Source: Betaproteobacteria bacterium
GTDB taxonomy: Bacteria > Pseudomonadota > Gammaproteobacteria > Burkholderiales > SG8-39
Assembly: GCA_016210745.1 (NCBI GenBank)
Contig: JACQTO010000194.1
Location: 1-57,330, forward strand
Reading direction: 5' to 3'
Length of the DNA stretch: 57,330 nt
Positions 44,343-52,434 of the stretch are shown piece by piece; within the stretch, counting starts at the first letter, position 1, and each line of letters begins with the position of its first letter. A program made the position numbers and the translations under genes. The notes under the pieces were generated by a model. That model did not search any database and had not been told where the DNA came from. It saw only the letters and a program-made list of their open reading frames with translations.

Positions 44343-45884
44343 ATGCGAAGCGAGACACTGCTGGCTGCGCATGCGCTTCGCCGTCCTGATCACCCGGCGG
44401 TGGTCTGCGGGGCCGAACGCGTCAGTTACGCCGAGTTGAACGAAGCGGTGCGAAAAACCGCCGCCGGGCTGCAAAGGCTCGGTGTGCGTCCCGGCGACCG
44501 GGTGCTCCTGTACCTGCCAAACAGCATCGAGTTCGTTCAGCTTGCTTACGCCGCGTTCACCGTTGGCGCGGCCGTGGTCCCGGTGAACACGCGTCTTTCG
44601 GCGAACGAGGTTGAGCACATTGCCTGCGACAGTTCGCCCGCAGTGGCAATCTTCCAGGCAGGAGGACGCGACGCGCTGCGTGCCGGTCTGCGCCAAGCCG
44701 ATGACTGTCTTGCGGTTGTCCTTGGCGGGGCGACGGGAGCAGAGATCGCTTACGAACAGCTCGTCTGCGGACCGCCTGAACCGTTATCCGAAATGCCGCT
44801 CGATGCCGAGGACTGCATAATCCTTTACACCTCCGGCACGACCGGCCGCCCCAAAGGCGCGGTACTCACGCACGCCAATATGATTTTTCAGAACGTCTAC
44901 ATGCACGCTCTGGAATGGGGCATCGGCGCCGAGGACCGATTCCTGGTGGTTACGCCGCTGGCGCACCGCGGGGGCATCGCGCGGCTCTACAACGCGCTCG
45001 GACTGGGTGGCACGCTCGTGGTGATGGAAAAATTCGAGCCTGACGCCGCCATGGAACTGATCGAGCACGAGCGGGTCACGGTTGCCGGACTGGTGCCTAC
45101 GATCCTTCGCATGATGCTGCCTCAAATCAGCAGCAGTCCGGCCCGGTTTTCCTCGCTGCGCCGGATTGTTGTCAGCACCGAAGCATTCCCGGTTCCGCTG
45201 AAACGGGAAATCGCCCGCCTTCTGCCGGATGCCATGCTTCTGTCGGTATTCGGGATGACCGAGGCGAGTGTCACGAACCTAAGCCATGCCGAACACTTCA
45301 GCCATCCGGAGTCTGTGGGCCGTCCGTTTCCGGGCATCGAAGTCCGCATCGTTGACGATGCCGGGCGGAATCTGCATCAGGGTGAGGTGGGCGAGATCTG
45401 GGTGCGATCCGGAATTCCGGGACGATGCGGTGTCATGAAGGGCTATTTCAACCGGCCCCTCGAAACTGCCGCGGCTCTCACGGATGGCTGGTTTCATTCC
45501 GGCGACCTCGGCCGGCTTGACGCCGATGGCTATCTGTACGTGGTCGACCGCAAGAAGGACATGGTGCTCTCGGGCGGCTATAACATCTACTCGAAGGAAG
45601 TCGAGCATGCGCTCGACTCACATCCGGATGTCGCCGAATCGGCGGTGATCGGCGTAGCCGATGAAATATTCGGTGAGGCCGTCGCCGCATTCGTGGTTGC
45701 ACGTCCGGGGACACATCCCACGGTTCAGCAACTGATAGAGTATTGCCGGACAGCACTGGCGGGCTACAAGAAACCCAAGTACGTGTTTTTCGTCGATAGC
45801 CTGCCGAAAACCTCTGTCGGGAAGGTGCTGAAGACCGAGCTCAGGAAACTGGCTGCTAAGCGCGCAGACACCATGCAAGACTGA
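44343..45884 (+). CDS. Acyl-CoA synthetase (AMP-forming), candidate feruloyl-CoA ligase
   Basis: A 513-residue ANL-superfamily ligase that activates a carboxylic acid to its CoA ester. The P-loop is YTSGTTGRPKGAVLTHANM (about 162-180). The A5 region reads VFGMTEAS, then GWFHSGDLGRLDADGYLYVVDRKKDMVLSGG, and the C-terminal lysine sits in LPKTSVGKVLKTELR. The ATG at 44343 has AAAGG upstream and matches the family start; the frame is open earlier but overlaps the lyase gene. Its place after the hydratase-lyase suggests a hydroxycinnamate substrate; medium- or branched-chain acids cannot be ruled out from sequence alone. Confidence 0.86.
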   Translation: MRSETLLAAHALRRPDHPAVVCGAERVSYAELNEAVRKTAAGLQRLGVRPGDRVLLYLPNSIEFVQLAYAAFTVGAAVVPVNTRLSANEVEHIACDSSPAVAIFQAGGRDALRAGLRQADDCLAVVLGGATGAEIAYEQLVCGPPEPLSEMPLDAEDCIILYTSGTTGRPKGAVLTHANMIFQNVYMHALEWGIGAEDRFLVVTPLAHRGGIARLYNALGLGGTLVVMEKFEPDAAMELIEHERVTVAGLVPTILRMMLPQISSSPARFSSLRRIVVSTEAFPVPLKREIARLLPDAMLLSVFGMTEASVTNLSHAEHFSHPESVGRPFPGIEVRIVDDAGRNLHQGEVGEIWVRSGIPGRCGVMKGYFNRPLETAAALTDGWFHSGDLGRLDADGYLYVVDRKKDMVLSGGYNIYSKEVEHALDSHPDVAESAVIGVADEIFGEAVAAFVVARPGTHPTVQQLIEYCRTALAGYKKPKYVFFVDSLPKTSVGKVLKTELRKLAAKRADTMQD

Positions 45885-45940
45885 CACGCTTGGCGCAAAC
45901 TGCGCGTCTGAAACAGGTATTTCAACGAGGAGGAATTACC

Positions 45941-46915
45941 ATGCGATCGATGCTTCGTTTTGCGGCAGTTGCGGCAATCGGATTCTGGATTGGAAGCGCG
46001 TTGGCACAGGCGCCCGGCTATCCCGCAAAGCCGATTCGTCTGATCGTTCCCTTCCCGCCGGGAGGCAGCACTGATACCGTGGCGCGAGTTCTTGGACCCA
46101 AGCTCGGCGAGCGGCTCGGTCAGCCGGTGATCATCGACAACCGACCGGGCGCCGGCGGCAGTCTCGGGGTCGAGCTGGCAACCAAGGCGGCGCCGGACGG
46201 CTATACGATCGTCCTCGCCGCCGCGGGCGCGCTTACTGTCAATGTCAGTCTGGTGAAGAATCCGGCTTTTGACCCGCTCAAGGACCTCGTCCCGATCACC
46301 TTGATCGGAACCAGCCCCTTTTTGCTGGTTGCCGATCCGTCGTTGCCCGCCGCCAACGCGCGCGAACTCATTGCACTTGCGAAAGCCAAGCCCGGGCAGT
46401 TGACCTATGCATCCGGCGGTAACGGCACGGCGATGCACTTGTCGGGCGAATTGTTCAAACTGATGAGCGGCACCGACATCCTTCACATTCCATACAAGGG
46501 AAGCAATCCTGCAGTCGCTGCCGCGGCAAGCGGCCAGACATCGCTTGCTTTTGCCGACATCACCTCCGCCTTGTCGCTGATGAAGGCGGGCCGGGTCAGG
46601 ACGATAGGCGTACTGAGTAAAGAGCGCTCCGCCCTGGCACCCGAAATACCGACAATCTCGGAAGCCGGGCTCCCGGGTTACGAATCGATAGGCTGGTTCG
46701 GATTTCTCGCGCCGGCAGCCACGCCCACCCCGGTTATTTCCCGGCTCAACAGGGATACGGTCGCGGTGATGCAACTCCAGGAAGTGCGCGAGCGGATGAC
46801 CTCGGTTGCGCTCGAGCCATGGCCGAGCACGCCCGAGGAATTCACGGCCTACATGAAAGCGGAAACCGCCAAGTGGGCCAGGGTTATCAAAGACGCTCGA
46901 ATAAGCGTTCAATGA
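45941..46915 (+). CDS. Bug-family solute-binding protein (after CoA ligase)
   Basis: A 324-residue exported protein with a signal peptide (FAAVAAIGFWIGSALAQAP) and a GAGGAGG ribosome site seven bases before the ATG at 45941. The core is close to the family consensus: YPAKPIRLIVPFPPGGSTD, NRPGAGGSLGVELA, PDGYTIVLAAAG, HIPYKGSNPAVAAAASGQ and EIPTISEAGLPGYESIGWFG. It is the third Bug gene in this catabolic run (56 bases after the ligase stop) and is likely co-transcribed with it. The run appears to end here. Confidence 0.92.
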   Translation: MRSMLRFAAVAAIGFWIGSALAQAPGYPAKPIRLIVPFPPGGSTDTVARVLGPKLGERLGQPVIIDNRPGAGGSLGVELATKAAPDGYTIVLAAAGALTVNVSLVKNPAFDPLKDLVPITLIGTSPFLLVADPSLPAANARELIALAKAKPGQLTYASGGNGTAMHLSGELFKLMSGTDILHIPYKGSNPAVAAAASGQTSLAFADITSALSLMKAGRVRTIGVLSKERSALAPEIPTISEAGLPGYESIGWFGFLAPAATPTPVISRLNRDTVAVMQLQEVRERMTSVALEPWPSTPEEFTAYMKAETAKWARVIKDARISVQ

Positions 46916-46946
46916 GGCGACGAACGATGACGCAAGGCGAAAGCCT

Positions 46947-47108
46947 CTATTGCTTTGGCCTTAGTGTGGCCACCTTCATTCGTTGCTCCACCTTGATTCG
47001 ATCAGACTCAAGAGTTTGTTCCCGGCGAATCCTTGCGAACGTCTTACGGATGTTCGTGTTACTCGCTGGGACATACTTGAAGGACCGATCCAGAATGCGT
47101 GCTCTCAT
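46947..47108 (-). CDS. Small basic protein of 53 residues
   Basis: The frame begins ATG with AAGGGG seven bases upstream and encodes MRARILDRSFKYVPASNTNI, then RKTFARIRREQTLESDRIKV, then EQRMKVATLRPKQ. The pattern R-x-L-D-R-S-F-x-Y-x-P with a following T-F-x-R-x-R-R resembles short uncharacterised proteins I associate with betaproteobacteria; this is memory, not a search. It has 15 Arg/Lys in 53 residues. It converges on the preceding Bug gene, 31 bases apart. The function is unknown. Confidence 0.5.
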   Translation of the reverse strand: MRARILDRSFKYVPASNTNIRKTFARIRREQTLESDRIKVEQRMKVATLRPKQ

Positions 47109-47185
47109 GGTGTACCCCTTCGTCGCGAATGCTCTCAGGTAACGCTTTCATCTGTCGGCTACCGCTATAGGGCGGCGGCCGTTTT

Positions 47186-47202
47186 TCACACTTGCAGTGT
47201 GA
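47186..47202. promoter_or_regulatory. Palindrome TCACAC-TTGCA-GTGTGA
   Basis: Perfect six-base arms with a five-base spacer. It lies about 78 bases upstream of the small minus-strand gene and about 270 bases upstream of the next Bug gene, so it could serve either. The spacer plus arm (TGCAGTGTG) is a partial match to the TGCAGTGCA element. Confidence 0.4.
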
Positions 47203-47472
47203 CCGTTACGTCGCAGCTATGGAATGGGGGACCCAGCGCATTTTGCGGGGAGGGAAAGACTGTATGTTGCTGCAAGGTTTTGACCTGCCACTGCGCAGAT
47301 CGCCAGAGGAGGACAGTCTGTATGGGCTGGCTACACCGCCATGGCTCGCGTTGTCGCCGCTCTCTGTAGCCTTCTCGGAGACTGGCGCGCTGAATTGCAT
47401 CACCCTCGGTATCGGAGTAAATTCGTCTGGCCCAAGCCCAAGTTCGGGGAGCCTTGTTTCCTGTTCTCTGCG

Positions 47473-48426
47473 ATGACGATACGCTCACTTCTGTTCGCAG
47501 TGCTGTGCCTCGCGGGAAGCGCGTTCGCGCAATATCCCTCGCGCCCGATCCACCTCATCGTGCCGATCCCGCCGGGAGGCGCGCCCGACATCGCCGCGCG
47601 CGTGCTCGGCGCCAAGCTCTCGGAGAGGCTCGGCCAGCCGGTGGTGATCGAGAACAAGGCCGGCTCGAACGGCAACATCGCCTCCGAGTACGTGGCGCGC
47701 TCGACGCCCGACGGCTACACGCTGGCGCTGATCGCCGACAGCCAAGTGGTGATCAACCCCCACCTCTACCGGAAGATGAGCTTCGACCCGCTGCGCGATC
47801 TCGCGCTGGTTTCGACCGTCGCAGCGAACCAGTTTGTGCTGGCGATCAATCCGTCGCTGCCGCCAAAGACGTTCCCGGAGTTCATCGACTACGCGCGCAA
47901 AGCGAACCCGCCGCTCGCCTATGCCTCGGGCGGCAACGGCAGCCAGCATCACCTGACGATGGAGATGCTGAAGCGCCGCGCCGGCATCGAGCTCGTGCAC
48001 GTGCCCTACAAGGGCGGCTCGCCGGCGACAATGGCGACGGTCTCGGGCGAGACGGCGGCGATGTGGGCGGGGAGCTCCAACGCGGGGCAGATCAAGGCCG
48101 GAAAGCTGCGGCCGCTCGCGGTCTCCGGCGCGAAGCGCTCGGCCCAGTATCCGGAGCTGCCGACGATCGGCGAGTTCTATCCCGGTTTCGACAACAGCAT
48201 CTGGCTCGGAATCTTCGGCCCGGCCGGTCTTCCCGGGCCGGTGATCGAGCGCCTGCGCGGCGAGGTGAAGCGCGCGCTCGAGTCTCCGGACCTGAAGCAG
48301 AAGTTCAATTCCTCGGGCGGCCTCGAACCCTACCTGCTGCCCGCCGAGGGGCTCACCGACCTAATCCGCCGCGACTACGAGAAGTACGGCAAGGTCGTGA
48401 AAGAGATCGGCGTCAAGCTCGACTAG
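47473..48426 (+). CDS. Bug-family solute-binding protein (next to dihydroxyphthalate-decarboxylase-like gene)
   Basis: A 317-residue exported protein. The ATG at 47473 begins a short signal peptide (MTIRSLLFAVLCLAGSAFAQ); the frame is open further upstream but without a signal. Landmarks are YPSRPIHLIVPIPPGGAPD, NKAGSNGNIASEYV, PDGYTLAL, HVPYKGGSPATMATVSGE and ELPTIGEFYPGF, where EAGLPG is replaced by EFYPG. Codons here end in G or C more often than in earlier Bug genes, by eye. It converges on the next gene with a 7-base gap. Confidence 0.9.
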   Translation: MTIRSLLFAVLCLAGSAFAQYPSRPIHLIVPIPPGGAPDIAARVLGAKLSERLGQPVVIENKAGSNGNIASEYVARSTPDGYTLALIADSQVVINPHLYRKMSFDPLRDLALVSTVAANQFVLAINPSLPPKTFPEFIDYARKANPPLAYASGGNGSQHHLTMEMLKRRAGIELVHVPYKGGSPATMATVSGETAAMWAGSSNAGQIKAGKLRPLAVSGAKRSAQYPELPTIGEFYPGFDNSIWLGIFGPAGLPGPVIERLRGEVKRALESPDLKQKFNSSGGLEPYLLPAEGLTDLIRRDYEKYGKVVKEIGVKLD

Positions 48427-48433
48427 CGGACTG

Positions 48434-49396
48434 CTAGACCTTGAAGCTCGAGAGGGTCTCGGGGGCGAACAGGTCCTCGACCGCGAGCCGCCTGCGGCAC
48501 ACCCCCTGTTCGTAGCCGTACTGCAGGAAGGCCTCGAGGGTCGGCCGGTTCGGCTCGACGCCGTAGGGCCAGAAATCCTCTCCGGCCATCTCGCGCCATT
48601 GGCGCACATGGTCGGGCACCCACGGCAGCGGCACGTGCGACAGCCCGAACTCGCTGACGCGGGCGAGGCTGCGCCGCTTGGCTTCGGCAAACGCCTGGAA
48701 TAGGTTCATTGCCAACCAGCGATCGCGCTCGTACACGTCGCGCCGCAGGACTAGGACGTGCATGATCGGGAAGATGCGCGTCTTCTTCCAGTACTCGGCC
48801 TCGGCAGTGCGGTAGTCCTTGAATAGCCTCGCGCCGGGCACTTCGCGCGCCGAGATGACCGCGTCCAGGTCTCCCTTCTCCAGCATCTCGACCAGCGTCC
48901 GCCCGGCCATGCGCTCGATCCTCACACCTTGCGGCAGATTCAGCTCGACTTTCTCCACGCGGCCGGGCTCGCGCACGCCGGCCTGGAACCAGGCGATGCG
49001 CGCGAGATCGACGCCGTACTCGTGTGCGAGCATGCCGCGCACGTAGATGCCGGCGGTCTGCGCCCATTCGGGGATCCCGACACGGCAGCCCTCCAGGTCT
49101 TTCGGCTTCTTAATCCGGGAATTTTCCGGCAGGTAGATCGCCGAATGCCGAAAAACTCTGGAGAGGAACACCGGGATGGCGATGATCTCGGGGCGCTCCT
49201 CCGACATCAGCGCGATCACCTTGCCGAACGACATCTCGGAGGCCTGCCATTCGCGAAAGCGAGTGAAGCGGTAGAAGATCTCCTCGATCTCGAGCTGGAG
49301 CGGCACGAGGTCGATGCCGGCGGCGCGCACCTCGCCGCTGAGAAGATCGCGCACGTGATCGTACGCATTGATGGCGAGGGAGAGCGGAATATTCAT
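48434..49396 (-). CDS. 4,5-Dihydroxyphthalate decarboxylase (Pht5)-like protein
   Basis: A 320-residue protein with a periplasmic-binding-protein-like fold but no signal peptide, as in the Pht5 family. The start MNIPLSLAINAYDHVRDLLSGEV and the segment FYRFTRFREWQASEMSFGKVIAL are characteristic, followed by AIPVFLSRVFRHSAIY and the hinge VGIPEWAQTAGIYVRGMLAHEYGV. The end KRRSLARVSEFGLSHVPLPW and WPYGVEPNRPTLEAFLQYGYEQGV also fits. Members decarboxylate dihydroxyphthalate or unknown aromatic acids; many are misnamed transporter proteins. The outermost start at 49429 adds 11 non-family residues. Confidence 0.8.
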   Translation of the reverse strand: MNIPLSLAINAYDHVRDLLSGEVRAAGIDLVPLQLEIEEIFYRFTRFREWQASEMSFGKVIALMSEERPEIIAIPVFLSRVFRHSAIYLPENSRIKKPKDLEGCRVGIPEWAQTAGIYVRGMLAHEYGVDLARIAWFQAGVREPGRVEKVELNLPQGVRIERMAGRTLVEMLEKGDLDAVISAREVPGARLFKDYRTAEAEYWKKTRIFPIMHVLVLRRDVYERDRWLAMNLFQAFAEAKRRSLARVSEFGLSHVPLPWVPDHVRQWREMAGEDFWPYGVEPNRPTLEAFLQYGYEQGVCRRRLAVEDLFAPETLSSFKV

Positions 49397-49542
49397 CGTG
49401 AAACACTGCTGGCCGAAGGCGAAGACCACAGTTTACATCAGCACGCTCTGCAAGTACGGAGCACCGCGGATTCGACGTCAACGTCAGCGACATCTCGGCC
49501 GCGCCCGGGAGCTGGCAGCGCGGGGAAAGCTTGCTGGTGCGG

Positions 49543-50601
49543 CTACAGCCGGCGCGCGATCTCTTGGGCCATCTGGCGCGTGCCGAGCTTGCCGCCGAGG
49601 TCGCCCGTGCGGCAGCCCTCGGCGATCGCCGCGTCGACGGCGCGCTCGACGACGCCCGCCTCCTCGGCCAGCCCGAGCGAGTGGCGAAGAAGCATCGCCG
49701 ACGACAGGATGGTCCCGACGGGGTTCGCCAATCCCTTCCCGGCAATGTCGGGCGCCGAGCCGTGGATGGGCTCGTACACGCCGGGGCCGGACTCGCCGAT
49801 CGAGGCCGAAGGCAGCATGCCCATCGATCCAGCGAGCACCGAGGCCTCGTCGGTCAGGATGTCCCCGAACATGTTCTCGGTCACGACCACGTCGAAGGAG
49901 GAGGGGTGCGTGATGAGGCGCATCGACGCGGTGTCGACCAGGACATGATCGAGCGCGATCTCGGGATGCGCCGCGCCGATCTCGGAGGCGACCTGGCGCC
50001 ACAGCCGCGAGGACTCCAGGACGTTCGCTTTGTCGACGCTCGTCACCTTGCGGCGGCGCCCCTGCGCGAGGCGGAACGCCAGCTCGACGACGCGGCGTAT
50101 CTCGAAGTCGTAGTACTCGAGCGTGTCCACCGCGCGCTCATGCCCGTCCTTGCGGTCGCGCCCCTTCGGCTGCCCGAAGTAGAGCCCCCCGGTCAGCTCG
50201 CGGATGACGAGGATGTCCACGCCGCGCAGGCGGTCAGGTTTTAGCGGTGAGGCATCGACGAGACTATCGTGCACGCGCACCGGGCGCAGGTTCGCGAAGA
50301 CATCGAGCCCCTTGCGCAGTGCGAGCAGCCCTTGCTCCGGCCGCACCTTGGCACGCGGGTCGTCCCACTTCGGCCCGCCCACCGCGCCGAGCAGGATTGC
50401 GTCGGAGGCTTTGCAGTCGGCGAGGGTCTCGTCCGTGAGTGCGGTTCCGTGGCGGTCGATGGAGCAGCCTCCCAAGAGCTGCTCGGTGAAGGAGAACTCG
50501 TGTTTGAATCGCCCCGCGACGATTTGCAGCACCCGCACCGCTTCCGCAGTGACCTCGGGGCCGATGCCGTCCCCCGGCAGCACAACGATCCTGGCTTTCA
50601 T
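49543..50601 (-). CDS. leuB: 3-Isopropylmalate dehydrogenase
   Basis: NAD-dependent oxidative decarboxylation of 3-isopropylmalate (leucine) or, in the citramalate route, erythro-3-methylmalate (isoleucine). The 352-residue protein has [17 protein letters not shown] at the start, [26 protein letters not shown] (the Arg/Tyr substrate loop), [16 protein letters not shown], and the metal/NAD segment [27 protein letters not shown]. The ATG overlaps the cimA stop as ATGA. leuC and leuD are not beside it. The pairing with cimA suggests that at least part of its work is in the citramalate pathway. Confidence 0.95.
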   Translation of the reverse strand: MKARIVVLPGDGIGPEVTAEAVRVLQIVAGRFKHEFSFTEQLLGGCSIDRHGTALTDETLADCKASDAILLGAVGGPKWDDPRAKVRPEQGLLALRKGLDVFANLRPVRVHDSLVDASPLKPDRLRGVDILVIRELTGGLYFGQPKGRDRKDGHERAVDTLEYYDFEIRRVVELAFRLAQGRRRKVTSVDKANVLESSRLWRQVASEIGAAHPEIALDHVLVDTASMRLITHPSSFDVVVTENMFGDILTDEASVLAGSMGMLPSASIGESGPGVYEPIHGSAPDIAGKGLANPVGTILSSAMLLRHSLGLAEEAGVVERAVDAAIAEGCRTGDLGGKLGTRQMAQEIARRL

Positions 50602-52160
50602 CTGTTTACCTCTGCAAGAGTAAGTCCGTATTCGATTGCGTCCCTGAGCGCGAGCCAGCTCGCCTCGATGATGTTGGAGCTCGCCCCCACCGTGCTCCAC
50701 GTGGTCCCGCTGCAGTGGGTGTCGACGAGGACGCGCGTCGTAGCACCCGTCCCGTGCGAGGAGTCGAGGATGCGGACCTTGTAGTCGGTGAGGTGCAGCT
50801 CGTCGACCTGCGGGTAGCGCGGCTTGAGCGCCTTGCGCAGCGCGGCGTCGAGCGCGTCCACCGGACCATCGCCCTCCGCTGCCGTGTGCAACACCTCGCC
50901 GTCGACGCGCACTTTCACCATCGCCTCGGAGAATATGCCGCGCCCAGTGCGGTGCTCAACGTTCACGAGAAAGTCGATGAGCTCGAACGGTGGCCGGTAA
51001 TCGGGCTCCTGGCGCTTCATCATGAGCGCGACGGAGGCCTCGGCCGCCTCGAAGGAAAAGCCCTTCGCCTCGAGCGCCTTGATTTCCTCGAGCACGCCCG
51101 CAACGTCGGCGCCGCCGCCGAGCGCGAGTCCGACCTCCTCCGCCTTAAAGAGGAGGTTGCCGCGGCCCGACAGCTCGCTGACTACGACCCGCATCTGCCC
51201 GCCGACGAACGCCGGGTCCACGTGCTGGTACGAGACGTCGCTGCGACGCATCGCCGCGACGTGAATGCCGCCTTTGTGCGCGAAGGCCGACTTGCCGACG
51301 TAGGGGAGGTGTTCGTCGGGCGCAAGGTTCGCCACCTCCGCCACGAAGTGCGACACTTCGGTGAGCGTGCGCAATTGCCCGTCCGGCAGGCACCTGATGC
51401 CGAGCTTCAACTCGAGCGCCGGAATGACCGAGCAGAGATTTGCGTTCCCGCAGCGCTCGCCGTAGCCGTTGATAGTGCCCTGCACGTGGACCGCGCCCTC
51501 GTGGACCGCGATGACCGCGTTGGCGACTGCGCAATCCGAGTCGTTGTGCGTGTGCACGCCGAGCGGGTGCTTGACGGCCCCTTTTACTGTACGCACGATC
51601 TCCCCGACCTGCCACGGCAGCGATCCGCCGTTCGTGTCGCAGAGCACGAGCGTTTCGGCGCCGCCGCGCATCGCCGCCTGGAGCGTTGCGAGCGCGTATT
51701 GCGGGTCGGCGCGGTAACCGTCGAAGAAGTGCTCCGCGTCGTAGATGACTCGCCGTCCGGACGCTCGCAGGTAGGCGAGGCTGCACTCGATGATCTTCAG
51801 ATTCTCCTCAAGGCTCGTGCGCAGCACATCCTTCACGTGCAGGGTCCAGGTCTTGCCGACCACCGTGCAGACCGGCGCGCCCGAGGCAAGCAGTGCCTGG
51901 AGGTTGGCGTCGTCTTCCGGGCTGCCGCCGGCGCGGCAGGTCGCGCCGAAGGCGGCGATAAGCGCGTGCTTCCACGGCAGTTCGCGCGCGCGTGTGAAGA
52001 ACTCCGCGTCTTTGGGATTCGATCCGGGCCAGCCGCCTTCGATGAAGCTCACCCCGAGCTCGTCGAGGCGGCGAGCGAGGCGCAACTTGTCGTCGCACGA
52101 GAGGGAGACGCCTTCACGCTGAGCGCCGTCGCGGAGAGTGGTGTCGTAGATCTGGATCAT
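50598..52160 (-). CDS. cimA: (R)-Citramalate synthase
   Basis: A 520-residue enzyme condensing pyruvate and acetyl-CoA to citramalate, the first step of threonine-independent isoleucine synthesis. The catalytic barrel has [20 protein letters not shown] (about 3-22), [37 protein letters not shown] and [18 protein letters not shown]. The C-terminal regulatory domain (about 385-515) ends in [18 protein letters not shown]. The [10 protein letters not shown] segment and length separate this clade from LeuA and homocitrate synthase. The outer start at 52202 adds 14 residues; MIQIYDTT matches the family. Confidence 0.93.
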   Translation of the reverse strand: MIQIYDTTLRDGAQREGVSLSCDDKLRLARRLDELGVSFIEGGWPGSNPKDAEFFTRARELPWKHALIAAFGATCRAGGSPEDDANLQALLASGAPVCTVVGKTWTLHVKDVLRTSLEENLKIIECSLAYLRASGRRVIYDAEHFFDGYRADPQYALATLQAAMRGGAETLVLCDTNGGSLPWQVGEIVRTVKGAVKHPLGVHTHNDSDCAVANAVIAVHEGAVHVQGTINGYGERCGNANLCSVIPALELKLGIRCLPDGQLRTLTEVSHFVAEVANLAPDEHLPYVGKSAFAHKGGIHVAAMRRSDVSYQHVDPAFVGGQMRVVVSELSGRGNLLFKAEEVGLALGGGADVAGVLEEIKALEAKGFSFEAAEASVALMMKRQEPDYRPPFELIDFLVNVEHRTGRGIFSEAMVKVRVDGEVLHTAAEGDGPVDALDAALRKALKPRYPQVDELHLTDYKVRILDSSHGTGATTRVLVDTHCSGTTWSTVGASSNIIEASWLALRDAIEYGLTLAEVNR

Positions 52161-52434
52161 GCGGGTCGCGGCCCCGTCAGAAGCGAGGCAGGGGCGAATC
52201 ATACACGACTCGCGAGCGGCAGCGCGCGGCTCGAGTCGAATTCTGCCCGATTAGCTAGCCGCCTGTCGTGATCGGGCGCGCATCGCGAAGGCGCCGCCCC
52301 TTCGCCTCATCTACCCCTTATCGCTGCGAGCCAAAGATTACGGAAATGTAATTCCCTGTTCACGCTCCTGTTGGGGACGCACTGCTATAAAGACGGCGAA
52401 TCTTGGAGTCCGCGCACGCGGGAGGATGAGGATC

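Larger units (their letters stand above)
46916..47472. other. 557-bp region with one small minus-strand gene and a palindrome
   Basis: Besides the 53-codon gene at 46947-47108 and the palindrome at 47186-47202, no other gene is recognised. Several overlapping frames (for example 47192-47476 plus) lack ribosome sites and family features. Confidence 0.5.

Noticed and set aside
50715-52271. A 518-codon plus-strand frame opposite cimA
   Set aside because: It is fully antisense to a well-supported cimA and has a repetitive Arg/Glu/Val composition typical of shadow frames.
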